DNA of 64,000 nt from Lysobacterales bacterium (GTDB lineage Bacteria > Pseudomonadota > Gammaproteobacteria > Xanthomonadales > Xanthomonadaceae). Position numbers and translations under genes: made by a program. The stretch is from contig JAFLDZ010000005.1 of NCBI GenBank assembly GCA_017302135.1, forward strand, positions 1 through 64,000. Reading direction: 5' to 3'. Shown here piece after piece: positions 28,997 through 39,430 of this stretch (the stretch's first letter is position 1; every line of letters starts with the position of its first letter). The notes beneath the pieces are model-generated. The model was not told the origin of the DNA. It was given only the letters and a program-made list of their open reading frames with translations, and made no database searches.

Positions 28997-30309
28997 CAGA
29001 GTGTTCCCGCGCGTTCGGTCGTGGTGTTCCTGTAGATCACGCCGTCTTTCATCACGAAGTCGACGCGCATCACCGCGCCGATGTCCTTCAGCGGATCGCC
29101 GGGCATCGCGACGATATCGGCGCGCTTGCCCGACTCGATCACGCCCTGATCGTCGACGCCCAGCACCTCGGCGGCGAGCAGCGTCGCCGACTGCAGCGCG
29201 TAGGTCGCCGGAATGCCGGCCTCGACCATCAGCACGAATTCGCGCGCGTTGTCGCCATGCGGGCTGACTCCCGAGTCGGTGCCGAAGGCGATCTTCACGC
29301 CGGACTTGTACGCGCGGGTGGCGGTGTCCTGGATGAGGGCGCCGATCCGCGCGGCCTTCGGGCGGATGACGTCCGGGAAGTAGCCGTCGATCTTCGCCTT
29401 GTCGGCGACGAAGCGGCCGGCGGTGATCGTCGGCACGTACCAGGTGCCTTTCTGTTTCATCAGCGCCATGATCTCGTCGTTCATGTAGGTGCCGTGCTCG
29501 ATGCTGGTCACGCCACCCAGGACCGCGCGTTTCATGCCTTCGGCGCCGTGCGAATGCGCGGCGACCCGGTAGCCGTAGTCGCGGGCGGTCTCGACCACCG
29601 CGCGGACTTCGTCGACGGTGAACTGCGGTGCGTCGCCGGATTTCGCGTAGCTCAGCACGCCGCCGGTAGCGGTGATCTTGATGACGTCGCTGCCTTCCTT
29701 GTAGCGCTGGCGTACCGCTTGGCGCGCGTCGTCGACCGAGTTGACGACGCCCTCGGTGGGGCCGGGCGGTCCGACCAGGTGGGCGAGGGTGGCGTTGTAG
29801 CCGTTGGTGGGATCCGCGTGACCGCCGGTGGTGCCGATGGCTTTGCCGGCGGCCCAGATGCGGGGTCCTTCGATCAGCCCCTGATTGATCGCGTCGCGCA
29901 GGTGCGGGGCGACTTCGCCGCCGAGATCGCGCACGCTGGTGAAACCTGCCATCAGGGTCTTGCGCGCGTAGCCGACCGAGCGGAACGCGAAATCGACCTG
30001 ATCGAGCCGGAACTCTTCTTCGTAAGCGCGCGGGCTCGATTGGTCGCCGAGATGCACGTGCAGATCGGTCCAGCCGGGTGTGCAGGTATGCCCGGCGAGG
30101 TCGATGGTGTTCGCGCCAGCGATCTCGACGCGCCCGGCGCGGAGTTCCGTAACCTTGCCATCGCGCACGATCACCGTGTGCGCGCCCAGCATCTGCGCCT
30201 TGCGGCTGTCGAAGACGCGTTCGCATTGGAGTGCGACCTCTGCGGCAGCGACATGCAGCGGTGCGAAGCAGAGAACCGCGATGGCGGCGGCGAGTGCGGA
30301 GCGATGCAT
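28996..30309 (-). CDS. Amidohydrolase, Xaa-Pro dipeptidase/prolidase-like
   Basis: 437 residues. A signal peptide (AAIAVLCFAPLHVAAA, about 8-23) predicts export to the periplasm. Metal residues of the amidohydrolase superfamily are complete: H84-x-H86, the likely carboxylated K211 (VIKITATGG), H252/H254, H272 and D345 (GTDSG). The pattern fits subtype members that cleave Xaa-Pro or N-acyl-amino-acid dipeptides. It is coupled to a SemiSWEET gene downstream. The start is ATG at 30307-30309; the longer frame upstream is the reverse of virD4. Confidence 0.9.
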   Translation of the reverse strand: MHRSALAAAIAVLCFAPLHVAAAEVALQCERVFDSRKAQMLGAHTVIVRDGKVTELRAGRVEIAGANTIDLAGHTCTPGWTDLHVHLGDQSSPRAYEEEFRLDQVDFAFRSVGYARKTLMAGFTSVRDLGGEVAPHLRDAINQGLIEGPRIWAAGKAIGTTGGHADPTNGYNATLAHLVGPPGPTEGVVNSVDDARQAVRQRYKEGSDVIKITATGGVLSYAKSGDAPQFTVDEVRAVVETARDYGYRVAAHSHGAEGMKRAVLGGVTSIEHGTYMNDEIMALMKQKGTWYVPTITAGRFVADKAKIDGYFPDVIRPKAARIGALIQDTATRAYKSGVKIAFGTDSGVSPHGDNAREFVLMVEAGIPATYALQSATLLAAEVLGVDDQGVIESGKRADIVAMPGDPLKDIGAVMRVDFVMKDGVIYRNTTTERAGTL

Positions 30310-30350
30310 GGGCAGGATCCTGGATGGCTTCCCGCCGATCATAACGGTTC

Positions 30351-30376
30351 GCGGCGCCGGGGTGGCTCGGCGCCGC
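30351..30376. terminator. GC-rich hairpin between amidohydrolase and virD4
   Basis: Perfect 9-base stem GCGGCGCCG/CGGCGCCGC with an 8-base loop, 7 bases past the virD4 stop. It has no T-run on either side, so it may be a factor-assisted terminator or a transcript end stabiliser for virD4. Confidence 0.45.
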
Positions 30377-30383
30377 GTATGCC

Positions 30384-32081
30384 TCAGAGGTTGATCACCA
30401 TCGGCTCGATCTTCACCGCCGGCATGAGTCGCGCGGTGAAATACCGGTCCTGGAAGTATTTGATCTTGTCGCACAGCACCGGGTGCGGAATTCCTTCGTA
30501 GAAGAAGATTTCCTTGTCGAAGCCGATCGCCTTCAATTCCTGGGGCAGCATCAGCGCACGACGTTCCTCGGATTCGCTGCGCGAGAATTCGCGCCCGCGG
30601 GTGAAGCTGTCCTTCTTCACGGTGGTGTAGCCGAGCATCTCGGAATAGTCGTTGGCGTCCTGCTGTTCGCGCGGGGCGTAGACGATCTGCAGCGCATGGT
30701 TGGTGATCATCGTGCGCGACAGATCCTTGCCGTAAGTGGCATCGAGCTGCGACATGCTCTGGATGATCGGCAGCAGGCGGATGTTGTAACCGGCCATGTA
30801 AGACACGGCGGTGGAGATGATGTCGACCTTGCCGATCGAGGTGAACTCGTCCATCAGCAGCAGGCACTGATGCTTCAGCTCCTTGTTGTTCTGCGGCAGT
30901 TCCTTGGTATTGAGATTGATCAGCTGGCTGAAGAACAAATTGATGATCAGCCGGCTCTCGGCCAGTTTGTTCGGCTGGATACCGATGTAGATCGTCATCT
31001 TCTTCTTGCGCACGTCGGTGAGCAGGAAGTCATCGGCACTGGTCACCGCGTCGAGTATCGGGTTGATGAACGCGTTGAGCGGTTCCTTGAAGGTGCCGAG
31101 GATCGATGCGAAGGTCTCGTCCGCCTGCGACAGCATGCCGGAGAACGCGGTCTTGGCATGGCTGCTGAGGAACGGACGCTGCGCCAGGTCCTTCAGGAAC
31201 GGCTTGAGTTCGCTCTGTCCATCGCCCGAAGACAGGCGGTAGATCGCGCCGAGCGAAGGCGGCTTCGAGAACGGGAAGCCGATCTTCTGATCGTCGTCGT
31301 ATTTCTCGAACAGATACAGCGTGAACGCCATGAACGCGTTGCGCGCCTGACTGACCCAGAATTTCTGGTCTTCTGCGCCGTCCGGATACAGCATCGCCGC
31401 GATGCTCATCAGGTCGGAGACGCGAAAAGCGGGATCGCTGGAGACGTAGGTCAGCGGGTTCCAGCGATGGCTGCGGCGGTCTTCTGCGAATGGATTGAAC
31501 AGGTAGATCTCGTGGCCGACGCTCGCGCGCCAGCCGCTGGTCAGGTCGAAGTTTTCCTGCTTGATGTCCAGCACCACCAGCGACTCCTGGTAGTCGAGAA
31601 GGTTCGGGATCACGATGCCCACACCTTTGCCGGAGCGGGTCGGCGCGGCCAGGATCACGAACTGCTGGCCGCTCAGCCGCAGCAGCTTGCCGCCGAACTT
31701 GCCGACCACGATGCCATTCTTCTCCGGCTTGAACATGCCTTTACCCGCCAGATCGCCGCCGGTCGCGAAACGCGCGTCGCCGTGAAGCGCCTGTCCTCTG
31801 GGTTTCAGCACCAGGAAGACCAGTCCCATCCAAAGTACAAATGTCGTGCCGAAGCCGATCATGCCGCTGAGCTCGATCTTCTTCACGAACGGCCTGACCT
31901 GGGGCTGGTCGATGGCTTTGTAGTAGTGGAGCCATGTATCCCAGGACAGCGGGACATGGGAGAGCTTCAACTGCATCAGCACGATATAGCCGGAGAGATA
32001 CAGTCCCCCGGCCACAACAAGGATCAACAGTGCCAAGAGGAAAAGGAGTTTTCCGATGGTATTGGATTTCTGCATGCTCAC
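30384..32081 (-). CDS. virD4: Type IV secretion coupling ATPase VirD4
   Basis: 565 residues. VirD4 is the inner-membrane ATPase that selects substrates and feeds them to the VirB channel. Two N-terminal transmembrane helices (about 11-33 and 73-93) precede a VirD4/TraG domain with Walker A APTRSGKG (146-153) and Walker B LLLMDEFTS. In Xanthomonadales its all-alpha domain recognises effectors bearing an XVIPCD tail that kill other bacteria; no such effector is in the window. It is transcribed away from virB1-virB6. The start is GTG at 32079-32081 or the ATG two codons later. Confidence 0.95.
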   Translation of the reverse strand: MSMQKSNTIGKLLFLLALLILVVAGGLYLSGYIVLMQLKLSHVPLSWDTWLHYYKAIDQPQVRPFVKKIELSGMIGFGTTFVLWMGLVFLVLKPRGQALHGDARFATGGDLAGKGMFKPEKNGIVVGKFGGKLLRLSGQQFVILAAPTRSGKGVGIVIPNLLDYQESLVVLDIKQENFDLTSGWRASVGHEIYLFNPFAEDRRSHRWNPLTYVSSDPAFRVSDLMSIAAMLYPDGAEDQKFWVSQARNAFMAFTLYLFEKYDDDQKIGFPFSKPPSLGAIYRLSSGDGQSELKPFLKDLAQRPFLSSHAKTAFSGMLSQADETFASILGTFKEPLNAFINPILDAVTSADDFLLTDVRKKKMTIYIGIQPNKLAESRLIINLFFSQLINLNTKELPQNNKELKHQCLLLMDEFTSIGKVDIISTAVSYMAGYNIRLLPIIQSMSQLDATYGKDLSRTMITNHALQIVYAPREQQDANDYSEMLGYTTVKKDSFTRGREFSRSESEERRALMLPQELKAIGFDKEIFFYEGIPHPVLCDKIKYFQDRYFTARLMPAVKIEPMVINL

Positions 32082-32596
32082 GAGGCGTCCTGCTGCGATT
32101 CAGTGGTTCCGGGAGGCTTGATGAGCCCGGAGATGGGAGGATGGGCGGAGACATCCGTACGCAAGTCTCGCACTGCGGTAGCCGCGAGAGAATAGATGGG
32201 TGTACGTTCGGGACATGGCCTCGTGGGCCGTATCAAGCGGGCAAGTTGCGTCTGCGGCAACGCACGCTGGATGGTTTCAATTGCAACCTTCCCGTGCCAT
32301 TCCCGCATGCGCATCCCCCTTTCCGGACTGCTGGCGATCTTACGTCATTCACCTGCGGCGTCGGCAAGCGGTCGTGTTCCTCGGCTCGGTCGACCGGAAT
32401 AGGCTGAAAGTAGGGGGTCACTGGCCGGATTTGAGACAGGGTTCGTATTTTCAGGTACTCTTCAGGTACGCATTTCGTTGACAGTCGAAGTACGGCTGGA
32501 CACCATTGGGTCGGGCAAATGGAGGACAGGGGATGCCTCGAATGGTAATCACAATTGCTGCACCAGAACCGCAGCCTCGGACAGGAGGATTCTGTC
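32082..32596. other. Divergent virD4/virB1 control region
   Basis: 515 bases with no credible gene; the short frames here are shadows. It holds a direct repeat TTCAGGTAC (32450-32458 and 32461-32469, an 11-base period) directly upstream of a TTGACA hexamer (32478-32483), described separately. The region is AT-richer than the flanks. The only gene start is TTG at 32597. Confidence 0.6.
32450..32506 (+). promoter_or_regulatory. Candidate virB1 promoter with a direct-repeat activator site
   Basis: Two copies of TTCAGGTAC one helical turn apart (32450-32458, 32461-32469) end 8 bases before TTGACA (32478-32483). A 17-base spacer is followed by CACCAT (32501-32506), which matches the -10 consensus at 3 of 6 positions. 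A repeat upstream of a poor -10 suggests an activator-dependent promoter. Confidence 0.4.
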
Positions 32597-33505
32597 TTGT
32601 TGCCCGGAATTGAACTGATGGGATGTCAAGGATTGGCAGTGCCTTCCGAAGTCATGCACCACGTCGTGCGTGTCGAGTCCTCTTACAATCCCTACGCCAT
32701 TGGCGTGGTCGGCGGCCGATTGGTCCGTCAGCCGAAGAACCTTCCCGAAGCGCTCGCGACCGTCCGTATGCTCGAAGGGCGCGGCTTCAATTTCTCCATC
32801 GGTCTGGCCCAGGTGAATCGTTACAACCTCGACAAGTACGGGCTCGACTCGTACGAGAAGGCGTTCGAGCCCTGTGCAAATCTGAAGGCCGGCTCAAGGA
32901 TCCTGGCCGAGTGCTACCAGCGCGCGAAAGGCGACTGGGGCAAATCGTTCAGTTGCTATTACTCCGGCAACTTCTCGACCGGCTTCCGTCAAGGGTACGT
33001 GCAGAAGATCTATGCGTCCCTCCGTCAGGAGCGCGCGGGCGACGCAGCGCCCGGCTCTCCGGCGATCGAAGTCGTCGGTCGCACCGCCCGGCGCACCGTA
33101 CCTGTCGCCAGGCACCCGCTCTACAACGCAACGCCTTCGACGGAGCAGGCCAGTGTCGAGGCGCAAACCCTGCCCTCGGCGCCAAGTCAGCCTGCTGTCG
33201 CCGCTCCATCGCGGACGCAACGAGTTCCGTCCAGAACCGAATTCGTCGATCCCGTCGCCTCATTCCTTGCGGCTGGCCCGGCACCCCAAGCCCCTGTCGC
33301 CGAAGCCATGCCTGCGCCTGTTCCCCAGCCTGCCGAGGCCATCGGACGTGCCGTTCCGACCGCGGGTGTCGCTGGCGTCGCCAAGGTTGTCGCTTCGCAG
33401 CCCGCCTCCACCGACGAACCGGCTACGGCCAAACGACGCGGCTCTGCTGGCGACAAGGCGCTTGTCATCAGCAACCCCAACCAAGATGAGGCTTTCGTAT
33501 TCTAA
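32597..33505 (+). CDS. virB1: Lytic transglycosylase VirB1
   Basis: 302 residues. VirB1 cleaves peptidoglycan to let the secretion channel cross the wall. An N-terminal transglycosylase domain carries the catalytic glutamate E27 in VRVESSYNP, with GLAQVNRYNLDKYGL and a later FSCYYSGNF. The C-terminal half is Pro/Ala-rich with a basic stretch near the end. It uses a TTG start at 32597 with AGGAGG (32583-32588) 8 bases upstream; the resulting MLPGxELM resembles the N-terminus recalled for xanthomonad VirB1. An ATG 14 codons upstream was rejected because it precedes the ribosome-binding site. Confidence 0.92.
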   Translation: MLPGIELMGCQGLAVPSEVMHHVVRVESSYNPYAIGVVGGRLVRQPKNLPEALATVRMLEGRGFNFSIGLAQVNRYNLDKYGLDSYEKAFEPCANLKAGSRILAECYQRAKGDWGKSFSCYYSGNFSTGFRQGYVQKIYASLRQERAGDAAPGSPAIEVVGRTARRTVPVARHPLYNATPSTEQASVEAQTLPSAPSQPAVAAPSRTQRVPSRTEFVDPVASFLAAGPAPQAPVAEAMPAPVPQPAEAIGRAVPTAGVAGVAKVVASQPASTDEPATAKRRGSAGDKALVISNPNQDEAFVF

Positions 33506-33602
33506 CCCTCGTGTCCCGGGCCGATTCCGGGTCGGGCACGCAGCTGTCGCAAGTACCTGTCGTTGCAAGTGTTTCACCCCACCAACCCAAAGGAGAGTAG
33601 TC

Positions 33603-33968
33603 ATGAAGAAGTATTCGAAGTCGGTGTCCAAAGGCACTGCAGTCAACAATATGATGAGCATGTTCAAAGCGATGCTGTTCGTCGCGCTGGTCTCGATGCC
33701 CCATTTGCTCTTCGCGCAGGCGATCGATTTCGGTGATACCTGTACGACCGTCAACAGCTTCTTCGAAGGTATCGAAGGCATGCTGAAGTTCATGTCGGTG
33801 CTCGTGATCACGGTTGCCATCATTTTCTGTGGTTACCAGATCGCATTCGCGCACAAGCGTCTGTCCGATGTCGCCCCCGTTTTCCTCGGCGCAGTGTTGA
33901 TCGGTGGCGCCACCACGATCGCGACGATGTTGATGTCTTCCGACACCAACGCTTCCGCCAGCTGCTGA
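33603..33968 (+). CDS. virB2: Type IV secretion pilin VirB2
   Basis: 121 residues. An N-terminal signal (about 21-38 hydrophobic, cleavage near FAQA) is followed by two hydrophobic helices (about 60-80 and 90-110), the layout of the VirB2 major pilin, ending in a C-terminal Cys. Start ATG 33603 with AGGAGAG upstream. The longer open frame was rejected because its N-terminal part is the reverse of virB1. Confidence 0.9.
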   Translation: MKKYSKSVSKGTAVNNMMSMFKAMLFVALVSMPHLLFAQAIDFGDTCTTVNSFFEGIEGMLKFMSVLVITVAIIFCGYQIAFAHKRLSDVAPVFLGAVLIGGATTIATMLMSSDTNASASC

Positions 33969-33975
33969 TACCGGC

Positions 33976-34371
33976 GTGAACAGAAATGCCGTGTTCCGTG
34001 GCTGCACCCGCCCGCCAATGTTCCTGGGCGTGCCTTACATTCCATTTTTTGTGGTGGCAGGCGGGGTGTTCCTGCTCGCGATATACTTTCACATCTTCTT
34101 GCTTCTGCTGGAGCCTGTCGTCATCTACATCATGCGAGTGATGGCAAAGAGGGACGAAATGATCTTTCGTCTGATCGGTCTGAATTTGCAGTTTCGGTTG
34201 CGCGCGCGTAATCGAAAGTTACACGATGGTGTATGGGTTTTTTCGCCGAATGCGTATCGCAAGAGTCGGCCTGGTGCCAAGCGGTCGTTTTCCGGTCCGC
34301 ATATCATCAGCGGAAAGTTGAGCGGTCCTGTTGTGAAAGCTGCGGGTCGGCGGAGCACGACAACGGCTTGA
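33976..34371 (+). CDS. virB3: Type IV secretion protein VirB3
   Basis: 131 residues. A hydrophobic N-terminal region with one or two transmembrane helices (about 18-55, PFFVVAGGVFLLAIYFHIFL) follows the family start FRGCTRPPMFLGVPY. VirB3 anchors the VirB4 ATPase to the membrane. GTG start at 33976, 7 bases after the virB2 stop. The C-terminal tail is longer and more basic than the minimal family, with few motifs. Confidence 0.88.
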   Translation: MNRNAVFRGCTRPPMFLGVPYIPFFVVAGGVFLLAIYFHIFLLLLEPVVIYIMRVMAKRDEMIFRLIGLNLQFRLRARNRKLHDGVWVFSPNAYRKSRPGAKRSFSGPHIISGKLSGPVVKAAGRRSTTTA

Positions 34372-34378
34372 AACGACT

Positions 34379-34416
34379 CCTCCCGGTGTTCTTCCGCAAG
34401 GCAGAACACCGGGAGG
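34379..34416. promoter_or_regulatory. Strong hairpin between virB3 and virB4
   Basis: A 14-base perfect inverted repeat (CCTCCCGGTGTTCT / AGAACACCGGGAGG) around a 10-base loop, starting 7 bases after virB3. No T-run follows, so it is not a normal intrinsic terminator. The 262-base virB3/virB4 gap contains no gene. It is a candidate RNA processing, stabilising or attenuation structure. Confidence 0.6.
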
Positions 34417-34633
34417 GTCATCTGTTAGACGTTTTTTGCACCAATGAACTTCCGCGTCATGCATTACAAGTATTGCCAGTGGTTGGGGACTCGATCACCG
34501 CGAATGCGCATGCCGAGCCGTGACCATCTTTTTCATCCCGTTTCACGTCAATGAACAGGCTGTTCGTCCTGTGCCGTTCCGGAGAAGCGCTTCTTTCAAC
34601 TGTTTCACGATCAGTCTCTACCCCTGAAGGCGC

Positions 34634-37096
34634 ATGTTCACACCCGACACTTCCATCAGTGATTTCATTCCGTTCTCCTCGCATGTCTCCCCCTCTGTGG
34701 TCAAGACTCGCGATGGCGACTATCTGGTTTCCTGGCATCTCGAGGGCTTGCCCTTCGTCGGCCGGGAGGAATGGGAGCTCGAGCATCGGCACAACACTTT
34801 CAACCGGTTGCTGCAGACTTTGCGCGCGCCCGATTTCGTGAACGTCGCTTTCTGGATCCACGATATCCGGCGCCGTCGGCGCGTGAACGTCAAGAGCAAT
34901 TTCCGCCATCGTTTCAATCAAGAGATGTCGGATGCTTATTACAACGCGCTCTCTACCCAGAAGATGATGCAAAACGATCTCTACATGACGATGATTTATC
35001 GTCCAGTGGTCGGCGGAAAGCGCTTCATGGAAAAATCGGGCGATCACGCCAAGATCAAGGCCGAGGAAGAGCAATCGATCACCAAGCTGCAGGAGCTCGC
35101 CGGTAACGTCGAAGCGGTCATCAAGGATTATTCCCCATATCGTCTTGGCATGTACGAAGGGGCGAACGGGGTCGTGTTCTCCGAGACCCTCGAATTCCTC
35201 GGTTTCATCGTCAATCGGATCGAAGAGCCCGTTCCTGTCCTGCATTCTCCGATCTACAACTATCTGCCTGTCAGTCGTCACATGTTCTCCTCGAAGAGTG
35301 GCGACTTCGTCATCAATTCGCCGAACGGCGTGAATCATTACGGCGCCATTCTGAACGTCAAAGAATATGCCGATGCGACTTTCCCGGGCATTCTCAACGG
35401 TTTGAAGTATCTGGATTACGAATATGTCGTGACCCATTCTTTCAGCCCGATGGGTCGTCAGGACGCGCTTAAAGTACTCGACCGCACCAAAGGCATGATG
35501 ATCTCCTCCGGCGACAAAGCGCTGAGCCAGATCGTCGAGCTGGACTATGCGATGGACCAGGTCTCATCCGGCAACTTCGTGCTCGGCGAGTACCATTTCA
35601 CGATGGCGATCTACGCCGAAAGCCAGGAAAGCCTCGGGCAGCGCGTTGCATCGACCCGTGCGGAGCTGTCCAACGCCGGTTTCGTGTCCGCCAAGGAGGA
35701 TCTTGCGGTCGCATCTTCCTTCTATTCGCAACTTCCGGCGAACTGGAAATATCGCACCCGTATCGCGAATGTCAGTTCGCTCAATTTTCTCGGCTTGTCG
35801 CCGCTGCACAACTTCGCTTCGGGCAAGCGCGACAACAATCCGTGGGGTCAATGCGTCACCACGCTGCAGACTACGAACGGCCAGCCTTATTATTTCAATT
35901 TCCATGCGACACATCCTGCCGAGAACTCGCTGGGCGAGAAGGCGATCGCCAATACGATGGTGATCGGTAAATCCGGTACAGGTAAGACCGCGCTGATCAA
36001 TTTCCTGCTCAGCCAGGTGCAGAAGTACAACCCGTCGCCGACTATTTTCTTCTTCGACAAGGACCGCGGTGCCGAGATCTTCGTGCGCGCCTGCGGCGGC
36101 AACTATCTCGCGCTCGAGAACGGTGAGCCGACCGGATTCAATCCGTTCCAGTGCCAGCGCAACGAAAGCAACGTGCAGTTCCTGGCCGGCCTCATCAAAG
36201 TGCTGATCGGCAAGAAGGATTACACCTCCCGCGACGAGGAAGACATCTCCCGTGCGGTGGAAAACATGCTCGATACTCCGATGCACCTGCGCAGCATGAC
36301 CAACTTCCAGAAGAGCCTGCCGAATATGGGCGACGATGGGTTGTTCGCGCGCATGCGCAAATGGACCAATTCGGGCTCGCTCGGCTGGGTTTTCGACAAT
36401 CCTGTCGATACGATCGATCTTCAGAAAGCCAATATCATCGGTTTCGATTACACGGACATCATCGACAATCCTGAAGTGCGCGTACCGATCATCAACTATC
36501 TGCTCCACCGACTCGAAGAATTGATCGATGGACGCCCGCTCATTTACGTGATGGACGAGTTCTGGAAAATCCTCGACGGCGAAGGTGGTTTGAAAGAGTT
36601 CGCCAAGAACAAGCAGAAGACCATTCGTAAGCAGAACGGTCTCGGTATCTTCGCGACCCAGAGCCCGGAAGACGCGTTGAAGAGTTCCATCGCAGCTGCG
36701 CTCATCGAGCAGACCGCGACCATGATTCTGCTGCCGAATCCGAACGCCAGCCGCGAAGATTATATCGATGGCCTCAAACTGACCGATGCCGAATATCAGG
36801 TCATCAAGAGTCTCGATGAGCGTTCGCGCTGTTTCCTGGTCAAGCAGGGACATGCCTCGAGCGTTTGCCAGTTGAATCTTCGCGGCATGGACGACGCCTT
36901 GGCCGTCATCTCCGCATCGACCGACAACATCGAGATTTTGCGCCAGGTACTCGCCAGCAAATCCCAGGAGAAGGGGGTCCATGAGGATGCTCTTCTGCCC
37001 GACGATTGGCTCGACGATTTCTATACCAATCGAAAGGGCTCGGGCAAGCGCCCCGCTCAGCCGACTGGAAGTGGCCGCTTGGCGGCCGGCGCTTGA
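34634..37096 (+). CDS. virB4: Type IV secretion ATPase VirB4
   Basis: 820 residues. The largest T4SS ATPase, assembling at the inner membrane with VirB3. Walker A GKSGTGKT at residues 445-452, a Walker B-like LIYVMDEFWKIL and the FATQSPEDA block are seen, with the N-terminal CagE-type domain before them. Start ATG 34634; the ribosome-binding site is weak. The final residues are a Gly/Ser-rich tail. It is intact and full length. Confidence 0.95.
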   Translation: MFTPDTSISDFIPFSSHVSPSVVKTRDGDYLVSWHLEGLPFVGREEWELEHRHNTFNRLLQTLRAPDFVNVAFWIHDIRRRRRVNVKSNFRHRFNQEMSDAYYNALSTQKMMQNDLYMTMIYRPVVGGKRFMEKSGDHAKIKAEEEQSITKLQELAGNVEAVIKDYSPYRLGMYEGANGVVFSETLEFLGFIVNRIEEPVPVLHSPIYNYLPVSRHMFSSKSGDFVINSPNGVNHYGAILNVKEYADATFPGILNGLKYLDYEYVVTHSFSPMGRQDALKVLDRTKGMMISSGDKALSQIVELDYAMDQVSSGNFVLGEYHFTMAIYAESQESLGQRVASTRAELSNAGFVSAKEDLAVASSFYSQLPANWKYRTRIANVSSLNFLGLSPLHNFASGKRDNNPWGQCVTTLQTTNGQPYYFNFHATHPAENSLGEKAIANTMVIGKSGTGKTALINFLLSQVQKYNPSPTIFFFDKDRGAEIFVRACGGNYLALENGEPTGFNPFQCQRNESNVQFLAGLIKVLIGKKDYTSRDEEDISRAVENMLDTPMHLRSMTNFQKSLPNMGDDGLFARMRKWTNSGSLGWVFDNPVDTIDLQKANIIGFDYTDIIDNPEVRVPIINYLLHRLEELIDGRPLIYVMDEFWKILDGEGGLKEFAKNKQKTIRKQNGLGIFATQSPEDALKSSIAAALIEQTATMILLPNPNASREDYIDGLKLTDAEYQVIKSLDERSRCFLVKQGHASSVCQLNLRGMDDALAVISASTDNIEILRQVLASKSQEKGVHEDALLPDDWLDDFYTNRKGSGKRPAQPTGSGRLAAGA

Positions 37097-37197
37097 CTTC
37101 GTGACCGGAATCGCGTTTTAACACGTTTAATATAGATGCCTGATACCAATCGTCAAACCCGCCCGTTCTCAGCCTGAAACCACACTGGAGGTGTCCC

Positions 37198-37977
37198 ATG
37201 AAGACCGACCGCAAGTCCCGCAGTAACCGCAAGGCCCCGCTCATCGCCAGTTTGGCGCTTGCCTGTGCCTTTGCGGCCGGCAACGCAGGCGCGGGCATTC
37301 CAGTGACCGACGTGGGCAACATGCCCAATCACATCATCACCCAGATCAATTCTCTTCTGAATCAGATCAACACCTATACCCAGAAATTCCAGGATTACAC
37401 GCAGTATGCCCGTGAAATCCAGCACATGACCCAGCAGCTCACGCAGCTCGATCAGCTGTTCAATACGCTTGCTTTGTCGATGACGCCCATCACCGAAAAA
37501 TCCTCGCAGGATCTGAGTGATGCCATCGCGCAGCGTTGCAGCGGCGGCAGCAGTTCGTTGATCTCGGACATTTTTTCCACGATCGGCCTGGACATGAATG
37601 GCGATATCATTGGTCAGCAGAAGACCAAATGTAAGCAGATCGTGAATCTGCAATTCATGCAGTTCAACGAGCAGGTGAGAATGCTGAACAAGCTGAGGCA
37701 GACGCAGGCTCAGATCGAGCGGATTCAGGGCCAGATGGCTAGTTCCAGCGCAAATGGCCAGATGGACACCAACGTGGCCCAAACACAGAAGCTGATGACG
37801 CAGGTGCTGGCCGACGCCCAATACACCGAGACTGTGATCAAGACCTACGAGGGCATGATCAAAATGGTTGAGGAAGATCAGCGGCAGCTTGCGAAGCGCG
37901 GCATGAAGGGCGAAAACAGCATCCTTGGGACGATCGTCTCCACTGCTGCGTTGGCTGGCGCGCTGGAAATCAACTGA
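37198..37977 (+). CDS. virB5: Minor pilin / adhesin VirB5
   Basis: 259 residues. A signal peptide (IASLALACAFAAGNAGA, about 16-32) precedes long coiled helices (NHIITQINSLLNQINTYTQK, then QAQIERIQGQMASSS), the typical all-alpha VirB5 shape. VirB5 caps the pilus. Two cysteines (C113, C142) lie in a small insert. Start ATG 37198 with TGGAGG upstream. It lies about 100 bases after virB4, so there may be an internal promoter, although none is convincing. Confidence 0.88.
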   Translation: MKTDRKSRSNRKAPLIASLALACAFAAGNAGAGIPVTDVGNMPNHIITQINSLLNQINTYTQKFQDYTQYAREIQHMTQQLTQLDQLFNTLALSMTPITEKSSQDLSDAIAQRCSGGSSSLISDIFSTIGLDMNGDIIGQQKTKCKQIVNLQFMQFNEQVRMLNKLRQTQAQIERIQGQMASSSANGQMDTNVAQTQKLMTQVLADAQYTETVIKTYEGMIKMVEEDQRQLAKRGMKGENSILGTIVSTAALAGALEIN

Positions 37978-38005
37978 GATTCATACATTAGGTTGTGCTG
38001 GTTAT

Positions 38006-38065
38006 CGCGCAGACTCCTGTCTGCGCGGATGTAGGAGCGATGCCGTCAGCCTCAACCCGAGGCTG
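38006..38065. repeat. Two adjacent hairpins, REP-like, between virB5 and virB6
   Basis: First hairpin: CGCGCAGAC/GTCTGCGCG with a TCCT loop (38006-38027). Second: CAGCCTC/GAGGCTG with a 5-base loop (38047-38065). Between them is TGTAGGAGCG, the start sequence of common xanthomonad/pseudomonad REP units. No T-run follows. It could protect the virB5 transcript end. Confidence 0.6.
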
Positions 38066-38097
38066 CGGTCAACATATCGGGACAAAGGCGGAAATTT

Positions 38098-39330
<1,233 letters not shown>

Positions 39331-39388
39331 GCCTGCTGACTTTTTTGTTTTCTCGTCGCAGTGCTCATGTATGTGACGCTGCGGCCTA

Positions 39389-39430
39389 CCCAACCGCCGG
39401 TGATATGCCGTCGGTTGGGAGTTTCGTTTT
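39389..39430 (+). terminator. Terminator after virB6
   Basis: Stem CCCAACCG/CGGTTGGG (39389-39396 and 39412-39419) with a 15-base loop, followed by AGTTTCGTTTT. It lies about 60 bases after the virB6 stop and fits an intrinsic terminator for the virB operon. The rest of the 365-base gap to the DUF4189 gene holds no convincing gene. Confidence 0.65.
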
